45,137 bases of DNA from an uncultured Bacteroidota bacterium (GTDB lineage Bacteria; Bacteroidota; Bacteroidia; Chitinophagales; LD1), in NCBI GenBank assembly GCA_903861145.1, contig CAIOTH010000091.1, positions 1-45,137 of the forward strand, written 5' to 3'. The notes beneath the pieces are model-generated. The model made no database searches, had not been told where the DNA came from, and was given only the letters and a program-made list of their open reading frames with translations. This document shows, one piece after another, positions 30,205 to 40,300 of the stretch (position 1 is its first letter; each line of letters opens with the position of its first letter). The translations under genes and the position numbers were made by a program.

Positions 30205-33200
30205 ATGGTGATAAGCAAGAGATTAACCGGCATTTTATTTATGCTGAACGTATGTTGCGGTTTAGTGATGGCCCAGGCCCCTCAACAAATAAATTACCAG
30301 GCAATTGTGCGCAATGCCGCGGGTAACCCTTTAGCCAATGGCAGCAACGTGAGCATTCGCTTTCAAATACATGATCAAACTCCCACAGGTACTGTGGTTT
30401 TTCAGGAAAGGGGCATCGTTATTACCAACCAGTTAGGCCTGGTAAACTATGCAATCGGTTCGTCAAGCAACCTTGCATCGGTGGACTGGAGTAACGGGCC
30501 TAAATACCTGGAGGTAGATATAGACCCCACGGGCGGAAATAGTTTTACCGAAATGGGCACGTCGCAACTGCTCAGTGTTCCTTATGCTTTGTTTGCGGGC
30601 AACAGTGCCGCGGGGACGCCGGGCCCCACAGGTATTACGGGTAACAATGGCTTAACCGGAGCTACCGGAGTTACTGGAACCGCCGGTACCAACGGAACAA
30701 CAGGAGCAACCGGTGCTACAGGAGCTTCCGGAATCAACGGTGCTAACGGCAACGCAGGAGCAGCCGGGATTACCGGGGCTACAGGCTTTACCGGAAATGC
30801 GGGTACCAATGGTGTAACAGGCGCCACCGGACCATCCGGAAGTAATGGCAACAATGGCGTTACTGGGACAACCGGTGCTACAGGTGTACCGGGTAATAAT
30901 GGCGCCACAGGCGCTACCGGTACCGGGTTACAAGGCGTACCGGGAGTTACAGGCCTCACAGGTGCCACAGGAACAGGAGCCCAGGGTGTTACAGGTGCCA
31001 CAGGTGCAGGGGGCGGAGCAACAGGCCCAACAGGTGTAACCGGCCCTTCGGGAAGTAATGGAACTAATGGCGTTACGGGGGCAACAGGTGCTACCGGCGC
31101 AACGGGTATTACAGGAACATCGGGAACCAACGGTTCTAACGGAACTACTGGAGTAACCGGGTTTACGGGCGCCACAGGCCCAACAGGTGCTTCGGGAAGT
31201 AATGGAATTAATGGCGTTACGGGAGCAACAGGTGCTACCGGCACAACGGGTATTACCGGAACATCAGGAACCAACGGTTCTAATGGAACTACCGGGGTAA
31301 CCGGGCTTACCGGCGCAACAGGCAATAACGGGAACGATGGAGCAACCGGTGCAACCGGTGCAGGGGGCGGTGCCACAGGCCCAACAGGTGTAACCGGCGC
31401 TTCGGGAAGTAATGGAACTAATGGCGTTACGGGAGCAACAGGTTCTACCGGCGCAACGGGTATTACAGGAACATCGGGAACCAACGGTTCTAACGGAACT
31501 ACTGGAGTAACCGGGTTTACGGGCGCCACAGGCCCAACAGGTGCTTCGGGAAGTAATGGAACTAATGGCGTTACGGGAGCAACAGGTGCTACCGGAGCAA
31601 CGGGTATCACCGGAACATCAGGAACCAATGGTTCTAATGGAACTACCGGGGTAACCGGGCTTACCGGCTCAACGGGCAATAACGGGAACGATGGAGCAAC
31701 CGGTGCCACAGGTGCAGGGGGCGGTGCCACAGGCCCAACAGGTATAACCGGCGCTTCGGGAAGTAATGGAACGAACGGCGTTACGGGAGCAACAGGTGCT
31801 ACCGGCGCAACGGGTATTACCGGAACATCAGGAACCAATGGTTCTAACGGAACTACTGGCGTAACCGGGTTTACCGGGCCAACGGGTGCAACCGGCGATA
31901 CCGGCAATAATGGCGCCACAGGCATAACCGGTGCTACCGGTGCAGGACTTCAAGGTGCAACAGGTGTTACCGGCGCTTCGGGAAGTAATGGAACGAATGG
32001 CGTTACTGGTGCAACAGGTGCTACCGGCGCAACGGGTGTTACAGGAACATCAGGAACCAATGGTTCTAATGGAACTACCGGGGTAACCGGGCTTACCGGC
32101 GCAACAGGCAATAACGGAAACGATGGAGCAACCGGTGCAGGGGGCGGTGCCACCGGCCCAACAGGTGTAACCGGCGCTTCGGGAAGTAATGGAACGAATG
32201 GCGCTACGGGAGCAACAGGTGCTACCGGCGCAACGGGTATTACCGGAACGTCAGGAACCAATGGTTCTAATGGAACCACAGGTGTAACCGGGCTTACAGG
32301 ACCAACGGGTGCAAGCGGCGATACAGGCAACAATGGCGCCACAGGCACAACCGGCGCTACCGGCGCGGGACTTCAAGGAGCAACCGGGCTAACAGGTGTA
32401 ACCGGTGCTTCGGGAAGTAATGGAACTAATGGCGTTACGGGAGCAACAGGTGCTGCCGGCGCAACGGGTATTACCGGTACTGGGTTACAAGGCACAACAG
32501 GGGTTACAGGCCTCACGGGTTCTGCCGGTGCAACAGGTAATACCGGCAACGATGGTGCTACTGGTGCCACCGGTTCAACGGGAGCCGGAATTCAGGGAGC
32601 TACGGGGGCTACAGGTACAGGTGGTGGGGCAACAGGCCCTACAGGTCCAACCGGAGCAACCGGATTACTGTCAAATGGTAGTTCAGCCGGTAACACCCCG
32701 TATTGGAACGGAAGCAACTGGATAGTTAACAATAGTAATATTTACAATAATGGCGCTAATGTTGGCATTGGCACTACATCCCCGGGTGCTACACTGGGGA
32801 TTAACGGTTCGTTAGCCACCACGCCGGCAGGCACTATCGCTGTAACAAACGGTGCCCTGCTTGCCTCGTCGGCCACTATCTCGGCCACCAGTTATATCTT
32901 AATTTCTTCAACCATTCCGGCAGCAGCGAATGCGGTTTTTTACCTGCCTGCAGGCACTGCCGGGCAGCGTTTAATCATTCAGCTGGCTAATACAATTAAT
33001 CAGGCGCGGTTGCCCAGCGATTCGGTTATTGCAGGTGCCGTACCGTGCCGGTTAAACAATGGCTTAAATATGAATTTCATAACCAATAACGCCAATATAT
33101 CTTTGATTTACGACGCCATAAATACGCAATGGGTTGAAACGGGCCGCACTCTGGCAAGCCCTATACTGGTGGTTTCGCATGGCTCGGTTAATTACACCTC

Positions 33201-33990
33201 GGCGTCTAACAACACATTTACTGTACCGGTTGGTATAAGCACCATTACTATTGATATGGCGGGTGCCGGTGGCGGACAAAGCTACGCTTTGGCGATAGGC
33301 GGAACGGGTGGTAGCGGGGCGCGCATCAGGGCTACTTTAGCAGTTAACGGGGGCGATGTTTTATACCTTAACGTAGGCGGCGTGGGTGCAACACCTGTAA
33401 ACAGCCTTAGTACAGCCGCCGGTGGCACCGGTGGTATAGCAGGCGATGCAAGCGGTGGTATAGGTTGGGGAAGTGCGCGCACAGATTATTCTACCACTCC
33501 GGGCTTTGGGGCAGGTGGCGGCGGCGGCGGTGCAAGCGATATACGCGTGAATAGTACCGCCCTGGGCAATACCGTTTTAATGGCCGGCGGCGGTGGTGGT
33601 TCGGGAGCAACTGCGGGCGCACAGGTTAATGGCGGCAATGGCGGACAGCCAGGCACCAATGGCGGTAATTCAAATTCGTCTTCCGAATCAGGGTTAAAGG
33701 GAACCGCAACTTTAGGCGGTGCTGCAACCTTGTACGACCAATGCCCTAAAGGCGAACCGACCAGCGGAGCAGGAACCCTTGCCCGTGGCGGAAATGGCAG
33801 CGAAGCAACCGACGCAGCTTGTAGCTACGAAGGTGGCGGCGGCGGCGGTGGCGGCTACTACGGCGGTAGCGGCGGCAGTGGCGGCGGCGGCGGCGGCGGA
33901 TATAGCTATACCGGTGGTTCAGGAGTTTCGGGAATAACCGTAACCGCAGGTTACCAGGCAGGCGACGGGTATATTAAAATTACCTATTAA
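30205..33990 (+). CDS. Collagen-like secreted protein with higher-order repeats and glycine-rich tail, 1,261 aa
   Basis: After a signal peptide comes the shared module [16 protein letters not shown]... (residues about 25-135). Then about 680 residues of Gly-X-Y triplets follow, dominated by GAT, GVT, GIT, GTT, GTN and GSN, a low-proline, Thr-rich bacterial collagen style. A beta region (residues about 820-1010) and a glycine-rich C-terminal domain ([20 protein letters not shown] to DGYIKITY) complete it; the latter resembles glycine-rich domains of surface proteins. A trimeric fibre on the cell surface is inferred. No S74 or T9SS tail is present. The collagen part contains 354-bp repeat units with one extra Gly each. 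The same region is open on the opposite strand only because of its repetitive composition. Confidence 0.87.
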   Translation: MVISKRLTGILFMLNVCCGLVMAQAPQQINYQAIVRNAAGNPLANGSNVSIRFQIHDQTPTGTVVFQERGIVITNQLGLVNYAIGSSSNLASVDWSNGPKYLEVDIDPTGGNSFTEMGTSQLLSVPYALFAGNSAAGTPGPTGITGNNGLTGATGVTGTAGTNGTTGATGATGASGINGANGNAGAAGITGATGFTGNAGTNGVTGATGPSGSNGNNGVTGTTGATGVPGNNGATGATGTGLQGVPGVTGLTGATGTGAQGVTGATGAGGGATGPTGVTGPSGSNGTNGVTGATGATGATGITGTSGTNGSNGTTGVTGFTGATGPTGASGSNGINGVTGATGATGTTGITGTSGTNGSNGTTGVTGLTGATGNNGNDGATGATGAGGGATGPTGVTGASGSNGTNGVTGATGSTGATGITGTSGTNGSNGTTGVTGFTGATGPTGASGSNGTNGVTGATGATGATGITGTSGTNGSNGTTGVTGLTGSTGNNGNDGATGATGAGGGATGPTGITGASGSNGTNGVTGATGATGATGITGTSGTNGSNGTTGVTGFTGPTGATGDTGNNGATGITGATGAGLQGATGVTGASGSNGTNGVTGATGATGATGVTGTSGTNGSNGTTGVTGLTGATGNNGNDGATGAGGGATGPTGVTGASGSNGTNGATGATGATGATGITGTSGTNGSNGTTGVTGLTGPTGASGDTGNNGATGTTGATGAGLQGATGLTGVTGASGSNGTNGVTGATGAAGATGITGTGLQGTTGVTGLTGSAGATGNTGNDGATGATGSTGAGIQGATGATGTGGGATGPTGPTGATGLLSNGSSAGNTPYWNGSNWIVNNSNIYNNGANVGIGTTSPGATLGINGSLATTPAGTIAVTNGALLASSATISATSYILISSTIPAAANAVFYLPAGTAGQRLIIQLANTINQARLPSDSVIAGAVPCRLNNGLNMNFITNNANISLIYDAINTQWVETGRTLASPILVVSHGSVNYTSASNNTFTVPVGISTITIDMAGAGGGQSYALAIGGTGGSGARIRATLAVNGGDVLYLNVGGVGATPVNSLSTAAGGTGGIAGDASGGIGWGSARTDYSTTPGFGAGGGGGGASDIRVNSTALGNTVLMAGGGGGSGATAGAQVNGGNGGQPGTNGGNSNSSSESGLKGTATLGGAATLYDQCPKGEPTSGAGTLARGGNGSEATDAACSYEGGGGGGGGYYGGSGGSGGGGGGGYSYTGGSGVSGITVTAGYQAGDGYIKITY
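31021..31728 (+). repeat. Two tandem 354-bp higher-order repeat units in the collagen-like gene
   Basis: The same boundary string (acaggcccaacaggt) begins at 31021 and 31375, exactly 354 bases apart, and a close variant (acaggcccaacaggta) at 31729. Each unit encodes 118 residues: 39 Gly-X-Y triplets plus one extra Gly in the GAGGGAT segment. Within a unit the block [16 protein letters not shown] occurs twice, followed alternately by FTG and LTG. This block occurs seven times in the protein. Later copies are rearranged. Confidence 0.75.
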
Positions 33991-34022
33991 CAATCGCAAT
34001 AACACTTCAATAATAAATATCG

Positions 34023-34059
34023 CATAATCGGGTGTAGCCGCAGGCTGCGCCCGATTATG
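34023..34059. terminator. Long palindrome between the collagen-like gene and the YadA-repeat gene
   Basis: CATAATCGGG (34023-34032) and CCCGATTATG (34050-34059) are perfect arms around a 17-base loop that can extend the stem (CCGCAGG inside). It lies between two convergent genes and could end both transcripts. No T-run follows on either strand. Confidence 0.4.
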
Positions 34060-34206
34060 CCTATAGCCCCAAATGGCCCTTGTTTGTAACGAAGGGCAAA
34101 CCGGCTAATGTATTTATAGTGCGTCTTAAATGCAGCTGTTGTCCCCGCTGATTGAAGTTGAGGCGCTGAGCCACTTCAACCTAAAATCTTATCTGTTTGT
34201 AGCTTA

Positions 34207-35427
34207 TTAAATCCGGCGCAGGCGTGTGATAAAATCAAGCCCTTTTACATCGTCCTGAATATCGCGTTTGACCCGTGCATCAGAGTAGGTACTCCATGTT
34301 ACATTCCCTCCGTTCCATACGGTACCTGTACCCCCTATAAATGCCTGGTTAGATGCGCCATTTAAATAAGTATCGTTACCAATACTGATAGTATGATCGA
34401 AATTGTCGGTAGTGCCCGCCGCATAACCAATGGCAATATTGTAGCATCCTGTTGCATTATTATAAAGAGTGCCATTGCCCAAAGCGGTATTTTCATTGCC
34501 GCCGGTATTTGACTGAGCTGCATTGATACCAATGGCGGTGTTCCCATTGCCGTTGGTATTTTTCAATGCATTCATGCCTACGGCGGTATTAAAATCGCCA
34601 TTACCAGCACCTAATGCAGATACCCCTACGGCGGTGTTTTGAAAACCTACACTTAGACTGCTAAGCGCAGCCGTGCCTATGGCTGTGTTGTTATCGCCCG
34701 CACTGCCTTGCAGCGCATTGACGCCCATGGCAGTATTATAGCTGCCAGACACGTTGGAGGCTAGAGCAAACAGGCCCATGGCAGTATTATTTCCCCCGGT
34801 TTCGTTGCTGCTTAATGCCCGGTACCCGAAGGCGCTATTATATGTACCCGATACATTTGTCTCAAGGCCTTGATAGCCAAAAGAAGTAGTGTATAATAAA
34901 CCCGGGGGCTCAATTCTTCCCGCAGGCCAACCCCATACTTTAAAATTTAGAGGTTTTATATCGGTGGTGCCAATAAAATTAAGACTATCGACTGTTGCGG
35001 TGTTACCGGTTAAACTCCAGGCACTGGCAGCGCTTCCCGCATTTAATGCGTAAGGTACACTCAACAGCTGGGTGGTGCCCATGTCAACAAAATTTGTTCC
35101 CCCTGCAACATCTACCGAAACCTGTAAAAACTTGTTTCCCGAGCTCCAGATTACGACAGCCAGGCTGCTGTCGGTGCCAATTTGAGCGGTGGCCAGGCCA
35201 AATTGGTTGGTGGTGGCGGTATCGGTTTCGGTAAACACCGAAGTACCGGTTGCGGTGCCATCGTGGATTTGGAACTGAAAGTTAACCAGGGTGCCTGCAA
35301 CCGGTTGCCCCTGCGTATTACGCACTACAGCCTGGTAGTTCATTAATTGAGGGGCCTGCGCTTTTATTGTGGTGTATTGACAGATTGCTATTAAAATAAC
35401 GCCAATAAATGTATATGTGTGTTTCAT
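34207..35427 (-). CDS. Surface protein with shared N-terminal module, YadA-like repeats and truncated S74 domain, 406 aa
   Basis: The signal peptide (FIGVILIAICQYTTIKAQ) and the APQLMNYQAVVRNTQG module (residues about 25-135) match the genes at 17596 and 30205. Residues about 195-345 contain nine YadA-head-like repeats of the form 'NTA.G..AL' (NSAFGYRAL, NTAMGLFAL, NTAMGVNAL, NTAIGTAAL and so on), which build a trimeric beta-roll. The C-terminus begins an S74 chaperone domain with the dyad Ser382 and Lys387 (YSDARVKRDIQDDVKGLDFI), but stops 20 residues later at LRRI. Full-length S74 domains need about 100 more residues, so folding assistance is probably lost. The sequence after the stop has no clear continuation. 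Confidence 0.82.
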   Translation of the reverse strand: MKHTYTFIGVILIAICQYTTIKAQAPQLMNYQAVVRNTQGQPVAGTLVNFQFQIHDGTATGTSVFTETDTATTNQFGLATAQIGTDSSLAVVIWSSGNKFLQVSVDVAGGTNFVDMGTTQLLSVPYALNAGSAASAWSLTGNTATVDSLNFIGTTDIKPLNFKVWGWPAGRIEPPGLLYTTSFGYQGLETNVSGTYNSAFGYRALSSNETGGNNTAMGLFALASNVSGSYNTAMGVNALQGSAGDNNTAIGTAALSSLSVGFQNTAVGVSALGAGNGDFNTAVGMNALKNTNGNGNTAIGINAAQSNTGGNENTALGNGTLYNNATGCYNIAIGYAAGTTDNFDHTISIGNDTYLNGASNQAFIGGTGTVWNGGNVTWSTYSDARVKRDIQDDVKGLDFITRLRRI

Positions 35428-35617
35428 GGTGTATGTTTTACCCTGATTGAATGGAGAACAAAATACAACAGAATTTCAAATACAAAAGATTTATTTATGT
35501 GTGGCTTGTTGCACGGCTTCCGCTTCGACCGCCGCCGCGGTTTAGCGCTGCACAACCCCGCGTGCGAAGCAGGAGGCTTATTAAATCGATTATTTTTTTT
35601 TAAATCTGCCTGAAAAT

Positions 35618-35666
35618 TTGTTTAGTAACTTTTAAGTTACGTATATTTGCGTAACCTAAAAGTTAC
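35618..35666 (+). promoter_or_regulatory. Promoter bracketed by two palindromic operators for the SRPBCC/ArsR operon
   Basis: TTG (35618-35620) and TATATTTG (35642-35649) are 21 bases apart. A palindrome GTAACTT-TT-AAGTTAC (35625-35640) fills the space between them. A second, GTAAC-CTAAAA-GTTAC (35651-35666), starts two bases after the second box. Bound protein at either would block RNA polymerase. The ArsR-type regulator encoded second in the operon is the obvious candidate for autorepression. Confidence 0.65.
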
Positions 35667-35671
35667 CTATT

Positions 35672-36094
35672 ATGCAAAAGGAAATTAAACACACCTGGCA
35701 CTTTAACCAGTCGCCGCAAGTGGTTTGGGAATATTTAACCAAACCCGAACTGCTGGAACAATGGCTGATGAAATCGGATTTTCAGCCTATAGTGGGGCAC
35801 AAATTTAAATTCATCGGTAATTGCAATGATGACGGCAAAGCCGCCGCGCTGTGCGAAGTAATGGAGATAAAACCCTATACCCGGGTTTCGTATTCATGGC
35901 AAACCAATTCACTAACCGATAATAAGCCATTCAACTCGAAGGTGGTGTGGACACTTATTCCCAACGATAAGGGAACGGAATTGCGATTAGTGCATGATGG
36001 GTTTACAATGCTGGAGGACGTTGTTGCACACAATGATGGCTGGACCCGAATTGGAAACAAAATGGTTGAGTTTTTAAATGTGGTAAAAATATGA
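35672..36094 (+). CDS. SRPBCC (AHSA1-like) protein, 140 aa, first gene of the operon
   Basis: The protein is an AHSA1-type SRPBCC domain: IKHTWHFNQSPQVVWEYLTK, PELLEQWLMKSDFQPIVGHK, then VSYSWQ strands and ELRLVHDGF near the end, closing with the helix DGWTRIGNKMVEFLNVV. Such small domains bind ligands and often accompany ArsR regulators. It lacks the C-x3-C motif of the other SRPBCC genes here, so it is a different subfamily. Its stop overlaps the start of the ArsR gene by four bases (ATGA), which indicates translational coupling. Confidence 0.9.
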   Translation: MQKEIKHTWHFNQSPQVVWEYLTKPELLEQWLMKSDFQPIVGHKFKFIGNCNDDGKAAALCEVMEIKPYTRVSYSWQTNSLTDNKPFNSKVVWTLIPNDKGTELRLVHDGFTMLEDVVAHNDGWTRIGNKMVEFLNVVKI

Positions 36095-36417
36095 CCGCAC
36101 AAACGCCGGATGCCTTCCAGGTAATTGCCGACCCGAGCCGCAGGCAAATGATGCAACTACTTTCTAAGGACAGTATGACCATAAATGCCTTGGCTGAAAA
36201 TTTTGATATGAGCCGGCCCGCAGTTTCGAAGCACATAAAAATAATGTACAACGCGGGCTTTATTTCTATAACAGATATTGGCCGCGAACGTTATTGCACC
36301 TTGAAACAAGAAGGCTTTAACGAGTTGCAGGATTTTATTGACTACTTCGATAAATTCTGGATAGGTAAACTCAAAAAGTTAGAAACGCTTTTAAACAACA
36401 AATCGAAAGAGAAGTAA
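36091..36417 (+). CDS. ArsR-family winged-helix transcriptional repressor, 108 aa
   Basis: The winged helix-turn-helix is clear: FQVIADPSRRQMMQLLSKDS, then MTINALAENFDMSRPAVSKH and KIMYNAGFISITDIGRERYC. It ends in a dimerisation helix (FIDYFDKFWIGKLKKLETLL). No metal-binding cysteine pair is in the usual alpha-3 position, so it belongs to the group of ArsR regulators paired with SRPBCC proteins rather than to metal sensors. It probably represses its own operon through the palindromes at 35625-35666. Confidence 0.93.
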   Translation: MTAQTPDAFQVIADPSRRQMMQLLSKDSMTINALAENFDMSRPAVSKHIKIMYNAGFISITDIGRERYCTLKQEGFNELQDFIDYFDKFWIGKLKKLETLLNNKSKEK

Positions 36418-36443
36418 GTAACAACAATTTAAAGCACCGCAAA

Positions 36444-36878
36444 ATGCAAAACAATAATTACACCGCAATCATCGAGGTGGCGAAATCGCCGGAGTATGTT
36501 TTCAATTGCATCACTGATGTATCAAAATGGTGGAGCAAAGATTTTGAAGGCAGCAGCGCAGAGCTGAATGATGAATTTGTTATTAATCACCCCGATAAGC
36601 ATTATTCAAAACAGAAACTGGTTGAGGTTATACCTAACAAGAAAATTGTTTGGCTTGTGACTGATAGTAAACTGAGTTGGCTTGAAAAAGATAAGCAGGA
36701 GTGGACCAACACAAAAATGATTTTTGAGATAAGCACCCGGGGCGATAAAACCGTGCTGCACTTTACGCACGAGGGGCTTGTAACCCAAAAAGAATGTTAT
36801 GTAAACTGCGAGCGTGGATGGAATATGGTTATTAAGGATTGGCTTTTCAATTTTATAACTATTGGTAAATCGATTTAA
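36444..36878 (+). CDS. SRPBCC protein with C-x3-C motif, 144 aa
   Basis: The protein matches a single domain of the tandem protein at 27862-28869: NYTAIIEVAKSPEYVFNCIT, WWSKDFEG, VEVIPNKKIVWLVTDSK, WTNTKMIFEISTRGDK and FTHEGLVTQKECYVNCERGW. The cysteine pair (C-Y-V-N-C) is in the same place as in the tandem protein. It follows the ArsR gene by 26 bases and is probably part of the same operon. The ligand is unknown. Redox or metal binding by the cysteines is only a possibility. Confidence 0.87.
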   Translation: MQNNNYTAIIEVAKSPEYVFNCITDVSKWWSKDFEGSSAELNDEFVINHPDKHYSKQKLVEVIPNKKIVWLVTDSKLSWLEKDKQEWTNTKMIFEISTRGDKTVLHFTHEGLVTQKECYVNCERGWNMVIKDWLFNFITIGKSI

Positions 36879-36887
36879 AACTTTTGA

Positions 36888-37337
36888 ATGATGGAAACAA
36901 GGAACGATTTCAATTGCAGTATATCTGCAACGATCAACGCCGGTGAGGCGATTAAAAGAATTAGCAATATACCCGACTGGTGGGGAGTAACCTTTAGCGG
37001 AAGTTCTGAAAAACAGAATGATACGTTTGTAATAAAGATGGGGGGTGATTCCTTCTTTAATTTTACTGTGGCTGAGATAATTCCCAACAAAAAAATTGTT
37101 TGGCTTGTTACCGATTGCAATATGCCCTGGTATGCAGATAAAAAGGAATGGACCAATACAAAATTAATTTTTGAACTAACCGAGAACCTCGGCATAACAA
37201 ACCTGAGTTTTACGCATGAGGGGCTTACACCTGATGTTGCGTGTTACAAGGATTGTAAACCGGGATGGACGCATTGGATCACAAGAAGTTTATTCTCGTA
37301 TTTCACCACAGGGGTAGGTGATTTTAAGCAGCGTTAA
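36888..37337 (+). CDS. SRPBCC protein with C-x3-C motif, second copy, 149 aa
   Basis: The last gene of the operon, nine bases after the previous one. It repeats the fold: FNCSISATINAGEAIKRISN, PDWWGVTFSG, VAEIIPNKKIVWLVTDCN, WTNTKLIFELTENLG, FTHEGLTPDVACYKDCKPGW. Two ATG codons (36888 and 36891) are adjacent; either may be used. With the previous gene it makes a split counterpart of the fused two-domain protein at 27862-28869, suggesting the two subunits or domains pair. Confidence 0.86.
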   Translation: MMETRNDFNCSISATINAGEAIKRISNIPDWWGVTFSGSSEKQNDTFVIKMGGDSFFNFTVAEIIPNKKIVWLVTDCNMPWYADKKEWTNTKLIFELTENLGITNLSFTHEGLTPDVACYKDCKPGWTHWITRSLFSYFTTGVGDFKQR

Positions 37338-37381
37338 TCTGTTTTACAATTCCATCACTCTGTTTGGGCAGCTTTTGGATG

Positions 37382-40300
37382 CTATGGCAATGGAAGGGAA
37401 AAATAAAAAGTAGCGCCCTCATTTACTTTGCCCTCAGCCCAAACCCGGCCGTTATGCTTTTCAATAATCGTTTTAATCATGGCCAAGCCTATTCCCGTGC
37501 CTTCAAAATCGCTTACTGAATGCAGGCGTTGAAAGGTGCTGAATAACCGGCTATAATTGGCCATATCAAATCCGGCCCCGTTATCGGTTACATGAAAGAT
37601 TAATTCTGTATTGGTTTTCTCAAAACCCACCTTCACAACGGGGTTCTCTTTTTTTGATGAGTATTTTACTGCATTCGAAATAAGGTTTACAACAACCTGT
37701 CTTATCATCGCCTTATCTGCTTGTACATTTGGCAGAGGCTGTAATTCGAGGATGGCATGGTGGGGCGATTCCTGTAGGGTGTTGTTCCAAACATGGGCGA
37801 AAAGCGCAGTCATGTCTACCTCGGTAAGGTACAACGTTTCTTTCCCCCATTTTGCAAATGATAGCAGGTCGTCGATAATGGCGTTCATGCGCATGCCGCT
37901 TGCTTCAATAAAGGTGAACAACTCCTTCATGTCTGCTTTCATCTCTTGCCCGTACTCCTTTTTTATAAGTTTTGAAAAACCTACAATTGACCTAACCGGT
38001 GAGCGCAAATCATGCGATACTGAATAGGAAAAGGCTTCCAGAGATTTGTTAGCTGCTAATAGTTCATCGGTGCGAATGGTTACACGCTCTTCCAGTTCAT
38101 TATTAATATTAATTATAGCATTGTGAGCATGTTTGAGCGCAGTAATATTTATGTGCATTACTACCGCACCGGCATTTTTTGCTTTGGATAGGGGACGCAC
38201 CTGCACATTAAACCATCTTTTTTCTTTAGGCGAGTGGCATGGATATTCCATCTCAAACCGGTTACCTCCGCCTTCCAAAACATGCATTATTCCGATATGC
38301 ATTTCCAGGCCGTACTCTTTATCGGCCCCTGTGGCTTTGGCGCACACTTCCAGATAATTATGCCCAACGCAATAATTGGGGCAATGCAGATTATTAGCAT
38401 CAGCAAACTTTTTCCACGATTCGTTCACGGCCAGAATGGTTCCATTACCATCCAGCAAGGCAATGCTAGACGGTAGGGCGTTAAGGATGCTGGATTGTTG
38501 ATAGTAAGCTACCTTAATAACTTCGTTTAGTTCTGCTACTTTATATTCGGCTTTTTTCCTTTCGCTGACATTGCGAAAAATGGCTATTAGTCTTCCGTCG
38601 TCAACCCTGCCAGCGCTTATTTCAACATTAACGGAAGTTTCATCTTTTCTTTTCATACGTCTTTCGTACACAATCGCCTTTCCATTTGCCACTTCATCTA
38701 TACGTGGAGAAGGGTCCTCAGCAAAAACCAATTCGTTCATTTTCATTTTCAAAAGTTCGGCCTTGGGGTAACCGAATAGCGTTTCTGTGCTTTTATTGAC
38801 CTCTAAAAGAGAGCCATCAAAATTAATAACAACAATAGCGTCTGAAGCCTGCTCAATAAGCGAACGGTATTTCATTTCACTTTCTTTGATTTTCTCTTCC
38901 GCTTCCTTCTGCGTGGTTATATCCTGCAATATTCCATACAGCCGTAAGGGGTTCCGGTTTTTATCAAACTCAAATTTCCATTCTATATGTCCATATCTCA
39001 TGGCTCCGTCCTTTCGCATAAAACGAAAGTTGGAGGAAGCATCGGTTAAAGTCCCAAAAGCTTCTGCTATTTGTTTTTGAGCAAAATCCAAATCATTGGG
39101 GTGTATGAAGGAAAGCATCGCTTCGGTTGACGGTTGTACCTGGCCCTTATTGATTCCAAAAATTTTGTAAAACTCATCAGACCAGGTGTGAACGCCGGTA
39201 AGCATGTCTATTTCCCAATTGCTAATGTGCGCTATGGCTTGCGCCTCTTTTAACCTGGCCTCGCTTAGTAAAATTTCTTTCTCCGCTTTTTTTCTTTCCG
39301 AAATATCACGAAAATTTGTTACCAATGCATGCACCCCCGGTTCATCAAGCAGGTTAGTTAGGGTACCTTCGCACCATATCCATGTTCCGTTTTTATGCCG
39401 GCGCCGCTGCTGAAAAGTAAACGACTTACCAGGGAGTTGTAATAACTTATCTCTCCTTTCCAGGTAATCATTTAAGTCCTCGGGGTGAATGAGGTGATAC
39501 GGGTACAACAACGAAAATTCTTCCATCGTGTATCCAAGGCCTTTATGAATAGAGGGGCTGCTGTACAATACTTTTCCCTCATTGTTACTCAGGCTTTTCA
39601 TATCTGCGCCATTTTCTATCAGCGCGCGAAAATGCCTTTCGCTGTTAACCAGTTTCTCTTCGGCATTTTTCTTTTCAGTTATCACATCAAAAACTGCAGT
39701 AAAATATCCTTTTTCAGTGCTGTAGACGGATACATCTAACCACATTTTAAGTGATTTCATATACACTTCAGATCTTTCTGCCTTACCGGTAAGCGCTACT
39801 CTGCCATAAGTCTCTAGTAATTCAGGATTAGCGTCTTTGAAGCCGGGGATTACTTCACTAACTTTTTTGCCGGCCACATTTTTTAACCCGGTGAGTTTTT
39901 CAAAAGCGTTATTAACATTCAAATACATAAAATCTTGTGCCACACCGTTTTCATAAATCATTTTGCAATAGGCAAAGCCTTCCAGCATATTATCAAAAAG
40001 CGAATGATAAAGCACTTCGCTGGCTTTGATTTCTTTTTCCACTGCCTTATGCTGTTTATCCTTTCCAAAAAGGTCGAGTGCAAAAGAAATATCGCCACTT
40101 ACTTCCACCAGTAACTTAATTTCTTCTTTTCCAACAAAATCTGCTTCGGTAGAATATAGATTGAGGGTGCCAATGATGATACCCGATTTTTTTATTGGTA
40201 GCACCATATAGGAACGGATACCATGCCGCAGAGCAAACGGCCTCAGTTTTTTTACTTCTAGGTCATTCTCAATATCGTTACAAATGTAGTATGTACCATT

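Noticed and set aside
30582-31925. 447-codon open frame on the minus strand, rich in Pro, Val and Ala
   Set aside because: It is the mirror of the Gly-X-Y repeat region. The antisense of GGN/ACN/GTN codons rarely gives stops. It has no start context and the plus-strand protein is clearly real.
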